The notes under the pieces were generated by a model, which saw nothing but the letters and a program-made list of their open reading frames with translations, was not told where the DNA came from and did not search any database. Positions 42,814 through 51,427 of a DNA stretch of 64,000 nucleotides are shown one piece after another (position 1 is the stretch's first letter; each line of letters opens with the position of its first letter). The position numbers were made by a program, and so were the translations under genes. Source of the stretch: Entoloma clypeatum (lineage: Eukaryota; Basidiomycota; Agaricomycetes; Agaricales; Entolomataceae); assembly GCA_963565915.1 (NCBI GenBank), contig OY751491.1, positions 4,774,001 to 4,838,000 on the forward strand. The letters run 5' to 3'.

Positions 42814-43018
42814 AGGGTCGCAACTTAGGGTTGTTTAATCGGACCCTTTGGGAAAATCCTTCTCGTTGGCTTCTAAGATTGTGGTTTCATCATTCTCAGC
42901 ATCTTCCTTGGACACCTTCCTAACCCTTCCAGAGTTCTTCTTTGGCTTGCGGCAGTTGCGCACGATATGACCTTCTTGGTCACAGTTGAAACACTTGCGA
43001 CCATCTTTCTTCTTTGGA
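42814..43018 (-). pseudogene. gag: gypsy-A-like gag fragment (zinc-knuckle end)
   Basis: 205 bp matching 54781-54985 of gypsy-A (minus strand: KCFNCDQEGHI-type knuckle, then acidic tail) with many CpG to TpG or CpA differences. It is cut on the left by the mariner TA and on the right by the gypsy-C LTR. Confidence 0.85.
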
Positions 43019-43125
43019 TGTTACATTCTGATCAATTCCGACGATTTCCGACCAATCCCGACACCTCCGACACCTCCGACATTTTTGACTAATACTTATT
43101 ATGCATACTTACTGTTATGAATCTC
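43019..43125 (+). repeat. gypsy-C 5' LTR, left piece
   Basis: Starts TGTTACATTCTGATC and is rich in TCCGAC words. It is interrupted at 43125 by gypsy-A, whose TSD ATCTC (43121-43125) comes from this LTR, and resumes at 56807/56812. Confidence 0.75.
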
Positions 43126-43513
43126 TGTTATGCTTAACAAACCGTTCCAAGGTTCGGGCAGAGTATGCAGGAAGTGGAAAGGCGAAGAGCAAAGTGATTG
43201 CTAAATCTAAGGAATGTAGCTATGGTACATGGGGTTTATATAGTACTGGCTACGAGCGGTAGCGAGTGAGTCAGTAGCTGCGGAAGGCAGTGCGGATGAG
43301 TCAGTAACTGGGGAAAGGCAGTGCAAAGTGAGTCAGACGACTGCGGACTGAGTAATCCCTACTGCGGAGTGCGAGTCAGCGTGGGAGCGAAGTATACTAA
43401 AGGAGAATGGTAGAGTAAAGGTAAATGAATAAGCGGTCCGATGAGTCAAAGAAATAACGAAGGTACAATGCAAGGGAAAAGTGCGTAACATACAAACCGG
43501 TAAGTCCGTAACA
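43126..43513 (-). repeat. 3' LTR of gypsy-A
   Basis: 388 bp, TGTTATGC...GTCCGTAACA on the plus strand. The polypurine tract GAGGAGGGGAAC (minus strand, about 43514-43529) adjoins it. It differs from the 5' LTR at six positions, five of them CpG transitions. Confidence 0.95.
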
Positions 43514-43547
43514 TGTTCCCCTCCTCAAGCTCTGTGTCCTCACAGAG

Positions 43548-44048
43548 TCATTGTCCCCACCCTCTGGCATCGTCGTTGTTTGTCCAGGAGCCATTCTCCT
43601 TGAGGCTCCAATTGTCTATTAGCTCTTCGTTGATGGCGACGGCGAGCTCGAGACTCCAGACGGCTAGTCAGATGCGCCGGTTTTCAATGACCAGCGTACG
43701 GGTGTAGTTCCCAAGGATTTGTTTCTCTTCGGGGGTTGGTGCGACGGGGAGGTTGGATAAAGAATGGAGGCGGATGTGCATCTGTCGATGCAGGATGTCG
43801 GCGAGCGAGGCTTCTAGCGCGTGGATCTGGTCTCTCATGGAGAGGGCTTCACCCATGAGGGCAGTGATGGCGGGGTTGGTTTTGGACAGCGAGTGAAGCC
43901 GGATATGCATCTGGCAATGAAGGAGATCGGCAAGGGAAGTTTCAAGGGCATGTATTTGGTCTCTCATGGAGAGTGCTTCGTTCATGAGGGCGGCAATGGC
44001 GGGGTTGATGTCCGCGGTGGAAGTGGAGGTAGTGGTGGTGTTAGACAT
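43548..44048 (-). pseudogene. gypsy-A 3' accessory ORF, one premature stop
   Basis: Frame of 167 codons from ATG at 44046-44048 (strong GCCACCATG context) to TGA at 43548-43550. A TGA at 43668-43670 replaces the Trp codon found in the palindrome copy, leaving 126 residues. After a Thr/Ser-rich start, a unit of about 41 residues (NPAIAALMNEALSMRDQIHA ... MHIRLHSLS) occurs twice in tandem, then [20 protein letters not shown]. Ile/Leu heptad-like spacing suggests a coiled coil. No signal peptide, membrane segment or known domain. It sits where env sits in some gypsy elements, but resembles none. The LINE copy is inserted just upstream. Confidence 0.75.
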
Positions 44049-44211
44049 GGTGGCGAGGATGGTTGAGAGGTAGAAGAAGAATGGGGAGGCTATACTGGGC
44101 AGAGAAGTGGACTAGAGCGGAGAACTCGGTGTGTGGTTGACTGATGAGGCAAAGGGGTGCAGCCCCCTCTGGCAAGCGAACGCGATCGAAGGATAAGAAC
44201 CGCACAGGCGC

Positions 44212-44499
44212 TGTTGAGGCGACGCTAAGTCAAACGACGTCGCGAGCCCAAACTTAAGAACGAAGTGGAAGATGTGAAGTGAACTGAATTGCCCAGAGAC
44301 CCAGCGGGAATCTCAAGAGAACAAGCTATCGAATACAAGTGAAAGTACTCTACTTATATATGTAAATTCCATGAGGCTGCGTTGTGGCAGCGTCATGCTG
44401 CGTGATAATAATAAGATGTCCTCATGTGCGATATGATGTAGATAAGATAAGATCGAGATAAGATAAGATAAAGTGAAAAGTGAAAATACGATCATAACA
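44212..44499 (-). repeat. 3' LTR of gypsy-B2
   Basis: 288 bp, TGTTGAGGCG...CGATCATAACA on the plus strand. The polypurine tract AGAAAGGGGGTAA (minus strand) adjoins. Confidence 0.96.
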
Positions 44500-44510
44500 T
44501 TACCCCCTTT

Positions 44511-47500
44511 CTAGATCTCGACTTCCAGGCGAGATATGATGTCGTCTGGGGTGTTCGTGAAATTTTCATATGGTTTAAATTCCAATCCTTCAAAGATGTT
44601 TGCGCGTAAGCGCCGAGGTGCATTCGGGTTTAATTTAAAGAAGTCCTTCACCGCTTCCTTGGCATGTTCTAGGTGATCCTCGGGTTCCCACGTGTTGTGG
44701 TCCTGAGTCAGACCCTCCCATTGCACTAAATATTCCAGCTTTCCTCTCTTCAACCTTGAGTCAATAACTTTTGCGACATCGTACTCTTCTTCGCCATTGA
44801 TAACTATCGGGTTTGGTGCCTGTACCCTTTGTGACATAAATAGTGGTTCCTTAAATAATCGGACTCGTGATACATTGATGACCGGGTGGATTTTCCAGGT
44901 TTTCGGTAATTTAAGTTCTACGGCGTGTGACGAAATGATTTTGGTTATGGTATAGGGTCCAATCCATCGTTCGGCGAGTTTCTTTAAGGGTCGGTTCAAC
45001 TTCAGGTCTTTAGTCGATAACCAAACTTTGTCGCCAATTTTGTAAACTGGTGCATCACCCCGTTTCAGGTTCGCATACCGTTCCATCTCTTCTCGTGCTT
45101 TTACTAGCGCCGCTTCCGCCTCCTCATGAATCTTCTTCATTCGCTCTGCGAATTCTTTTGCCGGTTCTGACTTTTCTGCCCTCCGAGGTTCTACGCCCAT
45201 CCTAGGGTTAAACCCATAATTTACAAAGAACGGCGAAAACTGAGTTGCCGTGTGAATTTTATTATTATAGGCGAACTCCGCGGTTGCCATCCATTCGGGC
45301 CAATCTGTTTGCCGATGGGAAATAAATGATCTTAGATATTGTTCCAACTCCTGGTTGATGCGTTCCGTCTGTCCGTCTGTTTGCGGATGATACGCCGTTG
45401 ATAATTTAGTTGTGATCCCCAATATTTTATTTAGTTCCTTCATAAATATTGCCGCAAATTGTGGTCCTCGATCTGACGTTAATGATTCTGGCAATCCATG
45501 AAGTTTCCAGACTTCGTCCCGATATAGTTTAGCTAATCCTTCTGCTGAGACTTCATCGCGTGTTTTGATAAAGTGTGATTGCTTTGTTGATCTGCAAGCC
45601 ACGACTAATACTGCGTTGTACCCCTGAGCTTCTGGGAGTCCTACGATAAAATCTGCTGTAACATGTTTCCATGGTCCTGCATGTTCCGTGTTTGCTTTTA
45701 ATTTACCGGCTAGCGGTTGAGGCACGTTTTTTGATCGTTGACATCTGTCGCAGCCCTCGACGTATGCTTTGACCATGTTTGTAATACTAGGCCACCAATA
45801 ATTACGTGTAACCAATTCCAGGGTCTTCCACTGCCCTGGGTGTCCTGCAACTGGGTTGTCGTGGTGTAATTTAATTATTTCCTCCCTGAGTTCCTGACTT
45901 TTCGGAACATAAACCTTTCCTCTATGTAACCAGAGTCCCTGCTCTTCATGCCATTCATCTGCGCGCAATGTTTTGGTATTTGTCTTTTTTAACTCTTCCA
46001 CTGCTTTCAACACTTGTTCATCAAACTCCTTGCCATCCCTGATGCGTTTTAATAGTTTACTTTCTTCTCCATCAATGAGTATGTGACCTCGATCCATTGC
46101 TCGCAAGTGGAAGTATTCCGGTTTTAATAATGTTACGTCTTCGTTGTCATTTTCCACCCCCTTTCTATGATCGACCCTTCTCGAAAGAGCGTCCGCCTTT
46201 CCCATTGAGGTGCCAGCTTTGTGTAGTAATTTAAAGTTGAAGCGTGTTAGATACAACGCCCAGCGTGCTTGTCTGCGATTAAGCTTTCGTCCCTGCATGA
46301 AGTATTCGAGGTTTTTATGATCGGTCCAGATCTCGACCTCATGTTTGGCTCCTTCAAGGTGGTGTCTCCATGCTTCCAGCGCTCGAATTATGCCCAGCAT
46401 TTCTTTATCGTGTACGTCATAATTTCGTTCCACATCATTTAATCCTTTAGATAGAAAGGCACATGGCCTCCATTTCTCATCCTCGCATTCCATAGATAGA
46501 ATTGCTCCTGTAGCAAAGTCCGATGCGTCTGATTCTACTCTCAACTTCCGATCCGGATCGGGAGATACTAATATAGGTGCCTCCGTAAATAATTTCTTTA
46601 GCATATCAAATGCTTCCTCCTGTTCCTCTTTCCAATTCCAGATTGTTTCTTTCCTTGTTAATTTATGTAGTGGCCCTGCCACTTTAGAGAAGTCCTTGAC
46701 AAATCTTCGATAGAAATTGGCCAATCCTAGAAACGACTGGACTTCTTTGACTTTTGTTGGTTTCGGCCATTGTTTGATGGCGTCTACTTTTGAAGGATCC
46801 ATTCGAATTCCGTCTTTCCCAATAATTAACCCTAAGAACTCTATTTCGTCTCGGTCAAAGAAACATTTTCCTGGTTTTAAGAATAAGTCGTTTTCTCGCA
46901 ATCTTTTTAGAATTTCCTCCACAATTTCACTGTGTCCTTTTTCTCCTTCAGTTGCTACCAATATATCATCGATATAGATAACTACGTCTCCTTGATCAAT
47001 CAAGTCTCTAAATATGTCGTTCATCATAGTTTGAAACGTGCTTGGGGAATTATTTAATCCGAAGAACATAACGGTTGGTTCGAAAGCTCCATCTGGGGTT
47101 GTGAATGCCGCTTTCCACTCGTCTCCTTCTTTGATGCGTACATTGTTATACCCCCATCTGAGGTCCATTTTGGTAAACCTTTTCTTTCCCTTTAATTTAT
47201 CGATCAATTCCGGAATTAACGGGAGTGGATAATTATTGCGAACGGTCCAGCTGTTAATGTGTCGGTAATCCTGTACCATTCGTTTCTTTCCGTCTTTTTT
47301 GGGTATAAAGAATACTGGCGAAGTTTGTGGTGACTTGGTAGGTCGAATATATCCTTTGCGTAATTGATCGTTTACAAATTCGGATACTTCTTTCCTTTCA
47401 TTCGGTGACAGGGGATAGACTTTGGCCTTCTTTGGTATGAAATCCGGTTTTAAGTCTATAGCGTGGTCCCATGGTTTCCTGACTGGTAATCTCTCCGATG

Positions 47501-48392
47501 CTTTCTTTTCAAAGACTGATAGATATTTGTGATATTTCCGGGGGACAACCTGTTCTGCCGGTACTTCATCTGAGGGTTCTCCTTTAGCTGCCCTGAGCGT
47601 GTGGATTACTTCCTCCTCCATTTCTTCCTCATTTCCTTCTACTACTTCTTCCATTCTTCCGCCCCATCTGGTTCTTGCAGTTTTATTTAAATAACGTGTT
47701 CGACGCATGCCACATTCTTCTGGACATCTTGATAGTTTAATTTCCGCCTTTTCCCAATCGATTTCTGGATTATGGCGTTTCAGCCAGGTATGTCCAACAA
47801 TAATTTTAGCTTTCCCTAGGTTGCATGCCTCAAACACGGCTATCTCCACATGTCCTTTATACCGCATAGCCATGACTGCTTCATGCGTGATCGAACCTCC
47901 TTGGTTAAGCGTGCCATCAACGTTGTAGACCCGAATGGGGAAAGGTAGTTCCCTTAATTTAATGTTGTTCCTTTTGGCGAAGTCCAGATCTATGAACATC
48001 CCTGTCGCCCCTGAGTCTAATAATGCTTCAACATCAAATGTGCGTTTGTCCTGCAACGTTTCCAGCGTGATTTTCATCATAAGCTCCTTTTCCAGAGAAG
48101 CGGATCGAATAAAAGATGGTTCCCCCATAGAGTCCGTTTGCCTAGTTAAGTTATCTGATTCTTTGCAACAGGGAATTAAGCATTCATCCGTAGGGGACGA
48201 ACCAAGCCTCGTTTCTGAGGGCTCCCCAATGATATAGTTTACAAGTGTATCTAAGTCCGATTCATCTTTTTTTGGTTTTTCTTTCCTACTAGGTTTATCT
48301 AATAGTATTTTATTGTACGTAACTGCAGCATCCGTAAGTTTCTGAAACCAAGATTTTACAATGTCCTTATGTACGTAAGAGTCTATAGGCAA
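44511..48392 (-). CDS. pol: gypsy-B2 pol polyprotein
   Basis: Intact frame of about 1293 residues as counted from a TTG at 48392; the frame stays open upstream through the gag stop, so the true start is not a Met here. Aspartic protease DSGA at about 126-129; RT with FTKMDLRWGYNN and YIDD at 473-476; RNase H (ESDASDFATGA about 620, HDKEML, WTDHKNLEYF); integrase zinc domain (HHDNPVAGHPG, CDRCQ about 842-884); integrase core with D914, D974 and E1010 (DD35E); chromodomain about 1203-1255 (EYDVAKVIDSR, NTWEPEDH). Pol lies in the -1 frame relative to gag, so frameshifting is likely. It makes cDNA and inserts it; the chromodomain probably guides targeting. Confidence 0.95.
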   Translation of the reverse strand: MPIDSYVHKDIVKSWFQKLTDAAVTYNKILLDKPSRKEKPKKDESDLDTLVNYIIGEPSETRLGSSPTDECLIPCCKESDNLTRQTDSMGEPSFIRSASLEKELMMKITLETLQDKRTFDVEALLDSGATGMFIDLDFAKRNNIKLRELPFPIRVYNVDGTLNQGGSITHEAVMAMRYKGHVEIAVFEACNLGKAKIIVGHTWLKRHNPEIDWEKAEIKLSRCPEECGMRRTRYLNKTARTRWGGRMEEVVEGNEEEMEEEVIHTLRAAKGEPSDEVPAEQVVPRKYHKYLSVFEKKASERLPVRKPWDHAIDLKPDFIPKKAKVYPLSPNERKEVSEFVNDQLRKGYIRPTKSPQTSPVFFIPKKDGKKRMVQDYRHINSWTVRNNYPLPLIPELIDKLKGKKRFTKMDLRWGYNNVRIKEGDEWKAAFTTPDGAFEPTVMFFGLNNSPSTFQTMMNDIFRDLIDQGDVVIYIDDILVATEGEKGHSEIVEEILKRLRENDLFLKPGKCFFDRDEIEFLGLIIGKDGIRMDPSKVDAIKQWPKPTKVKEVQSFLGLANFYRRFVKDFSKVAGPLHKLTRKETIWNWKEEQEEAFDMLKKLFTEAPILVSPDPDRKLRVESDASDFATGAILSMECEDEKWRPCAFLSKGLNDVERNYDVHDKEMLGIIRALEAWRHHLEGAKHEVEIWTDHKNLEYFMQGRKLNRRQARWALYLTRFNFKLLHKAGTSMGKADALSRRVDHRKGVENDNEDVTLLKPEYFHLRAMDRGHILIDGEESKLLKRIRDGKEFDEQVLKAVEELKKTNTKTLRADEWHEEQGLWLHRGKVYVPKSQELREEIIKLHHDNPVAGHPGQWKTLELVTRNYWWPSITNMVKAYVEGCDRCQRSKNVPQPLAGKLKANTEHAGPWKHVTADFIVGLPEAQGYNAVLVVACRSTKQSHFIKTRDEVSAEGLAKLYRDEVWKLHGLPESLTSDRGPQFAAIFMKELNKILGITTKLSTAYHPQTDGQTERINQELEQYLRSFISHRQTDWPEWMATAEFAYNNKIHTATQFSPFFVNYGFNPRMGVEPRRAEKSEPAKEFAERMKKIHEEAEAALVKAREEMERYANLKRGDAPVYKIGDKVWLSTKDLKLNRPLKKLAERWIGPYTITKIISSHAVELKLPKTWKIHPVINVSRVRLFKEPLFMSQRVQAPNPIVINGEEEYDVAKVIDSRLKRGKLEYLVQWEGLTQDHNTWEPEDHLEHAKEAVKDFFKLNPNAPRRLRANIFEGLEFKPYENFTNTPDDIISRLEVEI

Positions 48393-48427
48393 ACATTCAT
48401 ATCGATTTGTCAGAGCCAGCGGGGGAT

Positions 48428-49516
48428 TTACTGGTTGACGTTCACAAAACCCTGCTGCCCAGCAGCTTGTCCATTGTTCTGACCATTGGGATTCGGCGCA
48501 GGCGCGCCAATCACACCCCTTGGTCCATTGGCGGCTTGTCGTGCTTGACGCCTTGCCGTGATTTGTTGTAAGATTTCTTCTTCCTCATGTTCGTCGATTT
48601 GTTCAATCACAGCCGCTCGCACCTTGCGTTGTGGCCGTCTGCATTCCCGGGCGAAATGCCCCTGTCCTCCGCAATTGTAACAATTACCAGGCGCTCGGCG
48701 CTGGTTTCTATCGACCTCCATAGCATTGGGATCTCGGCGTCCCTGACCTTGCTGTCCGTTTTGCTGCGGGGCTCGGTACCCCCCGTACTGTTGTTGTCCG
48801 AATGGTCGCTGCTGATTCTGCTGGTTTGCGGGCCGATTGCCCCAACCGGTTCTCTGCTGTCCAAAGTTGTTGCCGGTCCTCATGCCCGGTCTTGCCGCAT
48901 AAGTTTCCTCTGCTCTTCCGATTGCTAAAATTTCCTCACACGTGTCTTGCACGGTGGTCTGTCGTCTTCCCTGCTGAAACATTTGTTGTATGATCGAATC
49001 CTTGGTGTTCCTTTCTAGCAGAGATATCCCGTGCATTTCCTCAATTTGGCCTTTGATGACCAACGTTCCAAATTGTGTAATAAAATCGTCCACCCGCATG
49101 TTTCCTTGTTTAAAGGTTTCGATTTTGGCACGTGCCCATTCTATTTCTGTTGCTGATTGGAATCTTGATGTCACCTCTCTCATTAATTGCTGGAACGTGG
49201 GCCATTGTTCTGATTCCATGCACTGCCTCAAGCGTGTTTCCCCATAGGTGCCGGCGGTAGCGCCTTCCAGGCGAGACCATACTGCAATGCAAATTTCTTC
49301 CTGTCCCTGGAACAGGTCCCGATTGACCCTGATCCATGCCAGCATCTTTGTCCACCATACTCCGAACGTTGCCTTGGCCCCATTGTACCTGCCGGGGTCT
49401 GCAGCGATTTCTAGTCGTCTTCCATTGGGACGCGGGGCGGCGGGATTATGAGCGGGAGGAGGGAGAGGGGGATTGGGAAGGGGATTGTCGAACTCGTCGT
49501 CGTTGTTGTCGGCCAT
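48428..49516 (-). CDS. gag: gypsy-B2 gag
   Basis: 362 residues from ATG at 49516 (GGCCGACAACAAC start). Gag fold (RYNGAKATFGVWWTKMLAWI, TRFQSATEIEWARAKIE-like region), Gln/Arg-rich linker, one CCHC knuckle (CYNCGGQGHFAREC), acidic DEHEEEEIL segment, and a tail ending FVNVNQ. The stop overlaps an open pol frame. Forms virus-like particles and binds genomic RNA. No lesion visible. Related to gypsy-B1 gag with a shorter Gln tract. Confidence 0.95.
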   Translation of the reverse strand: MADNNDDEFDNPLPNPPLPPPAHNPAAPRPNGRRLEIAADPGRYNGAKATFGVWWTKMLAWIRVNRDLFQGQEEICIAVWSRLEGATAGTYGETRLRQCMESEQWPTFQQLMREVTSRFQSATEIEWARAKIETFKQGNMRVDDFITQFGTLVIKGQIEEMHGISLLERNTKDSIIQQMFQQGRRQTTVQDTCEEILAIGRAEETYAARPGMRTGNNFGQQRTGWGNRPANQQNQQRPFGQQQYGGYRAPQQNGQQGQGRRDPNAMEVDRNQRRAPGNCYNCGGQGHFARECRRPQRKVRAAVIEQIDEHEEEEILQQITARRQARQAANGPRGVIGAPAPNPNGQNNGQAAGQQGFVNVNQ

Positions 49517-50060
49517 GTTGTGTGAGCAATAGTGCTTTGTAGCGGGCGCGCGACCCTGTTCTGCTACTTAAGCGAAAAAGAAAACCTAAAAAAAGAAAAC
49601 CCAAAGAACGATCTGTTTACCCAGGCAGCCGAAATGCCCGAATGAAGGAAGATCTGGGAAAAATGAAAACCACGCGGTCAACACCCCTACGCGCGCTGGT
49701 TCTGTCGAATCCGGGAAAAGATCGGGGGTTGGAACACCTTTTGAGAACTAAACGTGCGCGACCTTCTTTTCCAAGTCGCCACACGCGCCAGCAGCTTTCC
49801 CGAAGGTCAGTTGCGTCGGCCTTTGGTCACCTCGACACAGGACGGGCTCAACGTTTCCCTGTGTGTCTCGAACGGCAACGCTAGTTATAGTGGGTGCACC
49901 AAGCGTTTCTCTTCTTATCCCTGAAGTCCGGGAGGTCCCCCTTAACGCTAGGGTCCGCGTGTAATGGCGAGGTGTGACTTTTAACGCAAAAGCACGAAAC
50001 GGCGGGGATAGTGATGGTGATGTGGGGAGTGTGTGTGTTTGGGCGGGCGATGATGATAAG

Positions 50061-50070
50061 AGCTTGTTCT
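50061..50070 (-). promoter_or_regulatory. gypsy-B2 self-priming primer-binding site
   Basis: Minus-strand AGAACAAGCT, two bases inside the 5' LTR. It is the exact complement of AGCTTGTTCT (minus strand of 50179-50188), which lies about 33 bases after the TATA box and would be the RNA 5' end. The match is 10 bases. Confidence 0.75.
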
Positions 50071-50072
50071 TC

Positions 50073-50360
50073 TGTTGAGGCGACGCTAAGTCAAACGACG
50101 TCGCGAGCCCAAACTTAAGAACGAAGTGGAAGATGTGAAGTGAACTGAATTGCCCAGAGACCCAGCGGGAATCTCAAGAGAACAAGCTATCGAATACAAG
50201 TGAAAGTACTCTACTTATATATGTAAATTCCATGAGGCTGCGTTGTGGCAGCGTCATGCTGCGTGATAATAATAAGATGTCCTCATGTGCGATATGATGT
50301 AGATAAGATAAGATCGAGATAAGATAAGATAAAGTGAAAAGTGAAAATACGATTATAACA
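50073..50360 (-). repeat. 5' LTR of gypsy-B2
   Basis: 288 bp, identical to the 3' LTR except CGATTATAACA in place of CGATCATAACA. The TATA box is TTATATAT at 50215-50222. Confidence 0.96.
50215..50222 (-). promoter_or_regulatory. TATA box of gypsy-B2 5' LTR
   Basis: ATATATAA on the minus strand, about 33 bases upstream of AGCTTGTTCT. Conserved in position in gypsy-B0, B1 and both B2 LTRs. Confidence 0.7.
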
Positions 50361-50710
50361 GGCGCTTCTTTGGGGGGCAGGGCGCAGACACCCCCCAGCG
50401 CCGCTAACGGCCAACCTCACAAGGTTGGAGTGCTCTTGTACCGCGCGGCCGAATATTCGGGTGCGCATACTAACGCGTTTGTTTATAACAAACTCCCCCG
50501 TCCTGGCGCGAGGACTCAACAGCTCGACGGAGCTCTGCGCCGCTTGTTCTTCTTGCGTACGTAGGTCCTCGGACCGATGTAGTTTACTCTATGTCAAGCG
50601 GACTGTACCCTTAGTATACCGCTATACAAATTGTCGAACAAAAAAAAAAAAAAAAAAAAAAAAGTTGACTGATGAGGTTGATACTGCCATGGGTTTTGAG
50701 AACTCATCTT

Positions 50711-51427
50711 TTATTGTGGACGAGATGGGTTCTGCCGATGGAAATCACAGATCAAATCTTGAGCATTCTGAACATTAGCTCGCGGTTCCCATGTGTTCTC
50801 TTCTGGGCCATATCCTTCCCACTGGACGAGGTACTGGATCTTTCCGCGGAACTTTCGAGAGTCCAGGATCATAGACACATGGTACTCTTCTCGTCCTTCG
50901 ACGATGATCGGATCAGGGGCTGGTTTCTTTTTCTGGATGGCGTACTTCGGAGTTTCATATGGTGACAACAGGGTCTCGTTGAACACAGGGTGAATCATCT
51001 TCCAAGTCTTTGGAAGATCAAGAAGGTACGCGCTAGCTCCTTTCTTCTCTAGGACTTTGAATGGTCCATGTTGGAGTGCATCAAGTTTCTTTGAGGGTCG
51101 ATCGGTCCTGATGTTAGTTCCTTCCAGCCACACCTTGTCTCCTATGCGGTAGTCCCGAGACGGACTTCGCCGTGTGTCAACTGTCTTCTTCATCTGATCC
51201 TGTGCTTGTTTCAGCGCAGCATTGGCTTCTTCTCATGCCTGTTTGAGTTTTTTCAAGAAGTCGTTGGCAACCGGATTGGTATCTTCTAACATGAGTTCTC
51301 CCTTCCACGGATGTGGACCGTAGTTGAGGTAGAATGGGGTGTGCTTCGTTGCCTGGTGTTCTTTGTCATTGTACTGGAACTCTGCGATTGTGATCCATTC
51401 TGCCCAATCATCCTGTAGATGGTTGAC
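50711..51427 (-). pseudogene. pol: gypsy-A pol, end of integrase and chromodomain
   Basis: Minus-strand reading DDWAEWITIAEFQYNDKEHQ and FYLNYGPHPWKGELM, a stop near 51233-51235, then RIGDKVWLEGTNIRTDRPSK, the integrase linker, and the chromodomain (EYHVSMILDSRKFRGKIQYL, EENTWEPRANVQ), ending NPSRPQ at 50711. The N-terminal neighbour is separated by the solo LTR. The chromodomain keeps its aromatic residues (Tyr, Trp, Trp). Confidence 0.9.

Larger units (their letters stand above)
44212..50360 (-). mobile_element. gypsy-B2: intact Ty3/gypsy chromovirus, TSD GGCGC
   Basis: 6149 bp with two 288-bp LTRs that differ at one base by eye, and perfect 5-bp duplication GGCGC (44207-44211, 50361-50365). 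Gag and pol have no stops. It is the youngest insertion in the nest and the best candidate for a recently or currently mobile LTR element here. Confidence 0.96.
44150..50663 (+). mobile_element. LINE-1 copy, 5'-truncated, TSD GTTGACTGATGAGG
   Basis: Only the last 360 bp of LINE-1 (from CAAAGGGGTGCAGC, matching 29014 onward) plus a poly-A tail to 50663. The perfect 14-bp duplication GTTGACTGATGAGG flanks it (44136-44149, 50664-50677). Typical 5' truncation by incomplete reverse transcription. It is itself split by gypsy-B2 and lies in the spacer between pol and the 3' ORF of gypsy-A. Confidence 0.95.

Noticed and set aside
43548..44048. Gypsy-A 3' ORF as an envelope protein
   Set aside because: No signal peptide, furin-type site, cysteine pattern or transmembrane segment is visible; the protein is short and looks coiled-coil.
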